A stretch of 64,000 nucleotides of DNA from Ruminococcus turbiniformis. GTDB taxonomy: Bacteria; Bacillota; Clostridia; Lachnospirales; Lachnospiraceae. Both the position numbers and the translations under genes were made by a program. The notes under the pieces were generated by a model that saw only the letters and a list, made by a program, of their open reading frames with translations, did no database searches and was not told the origin of the DNA. Shown one piece after another: positions 61,398 to 64,000 of the stretch. Numbering within the stretch: position 1 is the first letter of the stretch; every line of letters begins with the position of its first letter. The stretch covers positions 91,871 to 155,870 of the forward strand of contig NZ_JAJEQX010000005.1 in the NCBI RefSeq assembly GCF_020687545.1, read 5' to 3'.

Positions 61398-62075
61398 ATG
61401 AATTTGAAAAAATTATTCTCTATGATACTTGTCGGAGTAACTTCAATCGGCCTTCTGGCCGGATGCGGTTCCAATGCGTCAGATACACAGGATGACAGCG
61501 CGCAGGCGGAAAGCCAGGATAATGCGTCCGATGCCGCGGATGAGGACGGACAGGACGAATCATCCGATGCCGCGGTCACTTCTTCGGGTTCCGGAAACGT
61601 GCTGGTGGTTTACTATTCCGCAACAGGAAATACAGAAACAGTGGCAAATTACATTGCAGACGCCGCAGGCGGGACCCTCTTTGAAGTAGAACCGGCAGAA
61701 CCGTATACAGATGACGATCTGAACTGGACGGATGAAAACAGCAGGGTGTCCAGGGAACATGAGGATGAGAGTTTAAGAGATGTGGAGCTTGTGACAACAG
61801 AAGTGGAAAACTGGGATTCTTATGATACGGTGTTTATCGGGTATCCCGTGTGGTGGGGCATAGCAGCATGGCCAGTAAATCAGTTTGTTGAAAGCAATGA
61901 TTTTACCGGAAAAACAGTAATTCCGTTCTGTACTTCTTCTTCATCCGGAATCGGCGACAGCGGCACTCTGCTGGCGGATCTGGCAGGTGCCGGAGACTGG
62001 CAGGAAGGAATGAGATTCCGGTCAGGTGTTGACGAAGCGGATGTTCAGGACTGGGTGAATGAACTGGGACTGTAA
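61398..62075 (+). CDS. Lipoprotein flavodoxin
   Basis: A 225-residue secreted lipoprotein: signal peptide with lipobox LLAGC (about residue 22), a 45-residue acidic Ser/Asp-rich linker, then a flavodoxin domain starting VLVVYYSATGNTETVANYI, with FIGYPVWWGIAAWPV and the C-terminal VIPFCTSSSSGIGDS. It would hold FMN on the outer face of the membrane and shuttle electrons there. Extracellular flavodoxins of this kind are common in Clostridia, often beside DUF4405 genes, as here. AAAGGAAATG and a usable spacing precede ATG 61398. Confidence 0.92.
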   Translation: MNLKKLFSMILVGVTSIGLLAGCGSNASDTQDDSAQAESQDNASDAADEDGQDESSDAAVTSSGSGNVLVVYYSATGNTETVANYIADAAGGTLFEVEPAEPYTDDDLNWTDENSRVSREHEDESLRDVELVTTEVENWDSYDTVFIGYPVWWGIAAWPVNQFVESNDFTGKTVIPFCTSSSSGIGDSGTLLADLAGAGDWQEGMRFRSGVDEADVQDWVNELGL

Positions 62076-62104
62076 ATATTGAGAACAGAATAGTCAGAAA
62101 TGCG

Positions 62105-62133
62105 GGCGGGGTGTATGTGCATCCTGCCTTTTT
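62105..62133 (+). terminator. Terminator after lipoprotein flavodoxin
   Basis: GGCGGGGTG and CATCCTGCC form a 9-bp stem (two G-U pairs) with loop TATGTG, then TTTTT. Confidence 0.85.
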
Positions 62134-62136
62134 ATG

Positions 62137-62173
62137 TGCCATTTAAAGTGCCAAAGGGTATTTTTAAATGGCA
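62137..62173. repeat. 11-bp inverted repeat upstream of the AbiE-like pair
   Basis: TGCCATTTAAA and TTTAAATGGCA are perfect complements around 15 bases. It marks the start of the AT-rich segment. It may be an operator or an island boundary feature. Confidence 0.5.
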
Positions 62174-62193
62174 TTTTGAATTTCTAAAACTGT

Positions 62194-62233
62194 GTTTAAT
62201 AGGACATTAATAGGACAATATGTCCTGTTAAAC
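62194..62233. promoter_or_regulatory. 13-bp inverted repeat with nested direct repeat (operator candidate)
   Basis: GTTTAATAGGACA and TGTCCTGTTAAAC are complementary with one mismatch. TTAATAGGACA occurs twice in direct orientation within the left side. It lies 40 bases before the -35 box. Known AbiEi antitoxins repress their own operon by binding inverted repeats in the promoter region, so this is a likely site. Confidence 0.55.
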
Positions 62234-62273
62234 AGTGATGTAGATGGAAACAATATGAATAAATCAGATGCGA

Positions 62274-62302
62274 TTGACAAAGAAAATAATTTTAAGTATA
62301 CT
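62274..62302 (+). promoter_or_regulatory. Promoter of the AbiE-like operon
   Basis: TTGACA at 62274, exactly 17 bases, TATACT at 62297. A perfect 9-bp inverted repeat overlaps the predicted start region. Confidence 0.8.
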
Positions 62303-62308
62303 AACGAT

Positions 62309-62329
62309 AAGTAAATAAAATATTTACTT
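62309..62329. promoter_or_regulatory. Perfect 9-bp palindrome at the transcription start
   Basis: AAGTAAATA-aaa-TATTTACTT lies just after the -10 box and before the ribosome binding site, a classic repressor position. Confidence 0.6.
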
Positions 62330-62347
62330 AATGAAAGGAAAGCAATT

Positions 62348-62971
62348 ATGTTATATGAATATTTGAAAGAAAATTATATTCCAGGAGAACCTATTTTTAC
62401 CGGAGATATTGATATCCCAGGGATGACAGAAGAAAATCTTAGATATCATTTAAAAAAACTTACTGACAGTGGAAACATATGCCGATTTGAACCGGGAGTA
62501 TACTATTTCCCTAAAACGGATATTTTCGGTGAGCGAATGTCTTTGTCCCCGGATACGGTAGCTGTTCATAAGTATATCTTGCGCAGGGGAAAGCGGGTGG
62601 GTTACTATTCCGGCTATACATTGGCAAACCGCATGGGATTATCCACGCAGGTTCCGCTTACTCAGGAGATAAGCAGCAATTTTGCTCCGGCATTGGTAAG
62701 GAAAATAACGATTAAAAACAGGCAATACCTTATCAGAAGACCAGTGGTGGAGGTGACGAAAGAAAATGCGCCGGTGCTGCAGTTTCTGGATTGTCTGAAG
62801 GATATTGAAAAATGCACAGAGATGGAGCCGGAAAAATGCGGAAGGATTTTGACAGAATATGCCAGAAAAAATGCTATTACAAAGAAAAAAATCGACAGGT
62901 TTATTGCAAATTATCCGATTAAGATATATAAAGCAATATATGAAACGGAGGTGGAGTATGTATCTTCATAA
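62348..62971 (+). CDS. AbiEi-like antitoxin / transcriptional regulator
   Basis: A 207-residue protein. Its N-terminal winged-helix-like part (MTEENLRYHLKKLTDSGNICRFEPGVYYFP, broken here for length into ENLRYHLKKL and GVYYFPK) is followed by a YYSGYTLANRMGLSTQVP segment and a helical C-terminus. This matches the DUF6088/AbiEi group of type IV antitoxins paired with nucleotidyltransferase toxins. AAAGGAAAG precedes the ATG. Codon use is AT-rich, unlike the rest of the window. It overlaps the next gene by 14 bases, as is usual for AbiEi-AbiEii pairs. Confidence 0.8.
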   Translation: MLYEYLKENYIPGEPIFTGDIDIPGMTEENLRYHLKKLTDSGNICRFEPGVYYFPKTDIFGERMSLSPDTVAVHKYILRRGKRVGYYSGYTLANRMGLSTQVPLTQEISSNFAPALVRKITIKNRQYLIRRPVVEVTKENAPVLQFLDCLKDIEKCTEMEPEKCGRILTEYARKNAITKKKIDRFIANYPIKIYKAIYETEVEYVSS

Positions 62972-63617
62972 GGATAGAGAAATGTTTAAGGATATGGTGG
63001 AACAGACTGCTGAGCAAAGTGGAAGAACACCTATAGTAGTAGAAAAAGATTACTATGTTACACTGATCCTGAAATTACTGTCAGAGCAGCTTGATCTGTG
63101 TGTTTTCAAAGGAGGGACGTCTTTATCCAAAGGATATCATGTAATCAATCGTTTTTCTGAAGATATTGATATTACTTTCAAAGAGCATATAGGAGAAAGT
63201 AGAAGGAAAAAACTTAAGAATGTTGTTTTAAAAGGAATAAGCGAAGAACTGGAAATGCCGATTGCAAACTGGAATGAAACCCAGAGCGACAGGGACTATA
63301 ACGCTTATTTCTTTTCATATACTTCTGTATTTGAACTGGAAGATGAAAGACTGCCGCAGTATATAAAACTGGAAACTGCATTGGGGTCGTATGCATTTCC
63401 GACACAGTCGGTAGAGATACATAATTATATTGGGGATTATCTGGAAAAGCGAAATCGAATAAATCTGGCAAAACAATTTTCCCTTGACAGATTTTCAATG
63501 AATTTACAGTCGTTGGAAAGGACTTATATTGATAAGATTTTTGCTCTTTGTGATTATTATATGCAGGGGAAATCAAAGCAGTATTCGCGTCATTTGTATG
63601 ATGTCTATTGTAAATAA
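62958..63617 (+). pseudogene. AbiEii/AbiGii-type nucleotidyltransferase toxin, C-terminally truncated
   Basis: A 219-residue frame with the nucleotidyltransferase signature FKGGTSLSKGYHVINRF then SEDIDITF near residue 50, preceded by VVEKDYYVTLILKLL, and with TYIDKIFALCDYYMQGK later. The conserved SRHLYDVY motif lies just before an abrupt stop, whereas family members usually run on for another 60-100 residues. Sequence after 63610 has a different composition and no toxin homology, so the gene appears cut by an insertion or rearrangement. GGAGGTGGAG precedes ATG 62958. The core active site is intact, so residual activity is conceivable. Confidence 0.72.
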
Positions 63618-64000
63618 CGGTGAATTAGTACCATCTGCACGGTCTAACTGTACCACCCTGCCGAAACAAGAGTACCGCCTTGCCGGTTGGCTGTACCGGT
63701 CGGCAACTGCACTTTGCCAACGATGCGAACCACTTTTCCGGTGAAATGAACCATCCTTCCGGATGGTTGATCCACTCGATATTCGATTACTTTGCCTAAA
63801 GACGGTATCTGGCGAGAATGGAGCTTGCAATGGCTGTTATCGCCTCGCTGACGCAACTACGACATTGACAAGCGCCATCCTGCCAGATGAATGACAGCTA
63901 AACAAAGCAAACGCATTCCGTGCTGATGGAGCGTTGACTCCACAGCCGATGACCTGATGTTTTCAGGACATCTTACATAGAGTCATTCCAGCGCATACGC
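63611..64000. other. Unidentified sequence at right edge, possible mobile-element end
   Basis: About 390 bases with no supported gene. Composition jumps back to about half G+C at 63611-63620. Short GTACC words recur near the junction, and AACCATCC-TTCC-GGATGGTT forms an 8-bp stem at 63749-63768. On the minus strand a short open stretch (about 63644-63856) reads plausibly but has no ribosome binding site and I recognise no family. It could be the end of an insertion element or a recombination scar; the window ends before this can be decided. Confidence 0.35.

Noticed and set aside
1..64000. CRISPR arrays, tRNA and rRNA genes, complete insertion sequences
   Set aside because: No regularly spaced repeats, tRNA cloverleaf or rRNA-like segments were recognised by eye, and no transposase gene is present; a subtle RNA gene could still be missed.

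Overview
The window looks like a chromosomal segment of a gut-type Firmicute of the Clostridia, most likely Lachnospiraceae. Supporting signs are AGGAGG-type ribosome binding sites before nearly every gene, GTG and TTG starts, lipobox lipoproteins, an EFR1 ferredoxin, a rubredoxin, adenine deaminase, and clostridial GH2, DUF624 and LacI/AraC sugar-regulation genes. Base composition is fairly even (roughly half G+C by eye) until about 62.1 kb, where it turns clearly AT-rich.

Layout. 0-6.7 kb: a sugar-utilisation cluster (end of a GH51 arabinofuranosidase, a GPH-type symporter, an AraC regulator, a divergent GH2 beta-galactosidase) plus a membrane-anchored unknown. 6.7-15.3 kb: glutamate 5-kinase, a LysR regulator, a broken AAA/PD-(D/E)XK gene, a dicarboxylate/amino-acid symporter, phosphoketolase, and an AraC regulator. 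15.5-19.5 kb: a compact VanG-like cell-wall cluster: D-Ala-D-Ser-type ligase, VanXY-type D,D-peptidase, and a VanT-type serine racemase split into separate membrane and racemase genes. No vanRS genes are nearby. 19.5-25.9 kb: PhoH, an HD hydrolase, polyphosphate kinase, CorA, an XRE regulator and a CYTH protein. 26.1-37.8 kb: a DJ-1 family protein, the housekeeping block tig-clpP-clpX-lon-engB, an AI-2E family transporter, rubredoxin, an FAD oxidoreductase and adenine deaminase.

37.9-56.9 kb is the most unusual region. A DUF624 protein, a small anchored protein and a LacI regulator precede a perfect consensus promoter with a nearby operator-like dyad. These lead into a long co-directional series: ABC solute-binding protein and two permeases (no ATPase), two tandem ADP-ribosylglycohydrolase-family paralogues, a PfkB-family protein with an altered catalytic motif, a nucleoside phosphorylase, a double-SIS protein, a YjbQ protein, a nucleoside hydrolase, a tandem-domain nucleoside deoxyribosyltransferase, DeoD, DeoB and a ribokinase-like protein. 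It closes with a strong terminator. The set reads as an uptake and breakdown route for a ribosylated or nucleoside-like compound, ending in ribose or deoxyribose 5-phosphate. The true substrate cannot be named from sequence.

56.9-62.1 kb: a decapitated LysR remnant, a LysR/aldo-keto reductase divergent pair, and a redox group (EFR1 ferredoxin, flavin reductase, eroded DUF4405 cytochrome-like gene, lipoprotein flavodoxin). 62.1-64 kb: an AT-rich AbiEi/AbiEii-like toxin-antitoxin pair with a strong promoter and nested inverted repeats. The toxin gene ends early, at a junction with unrelated sequence that runs off the window.
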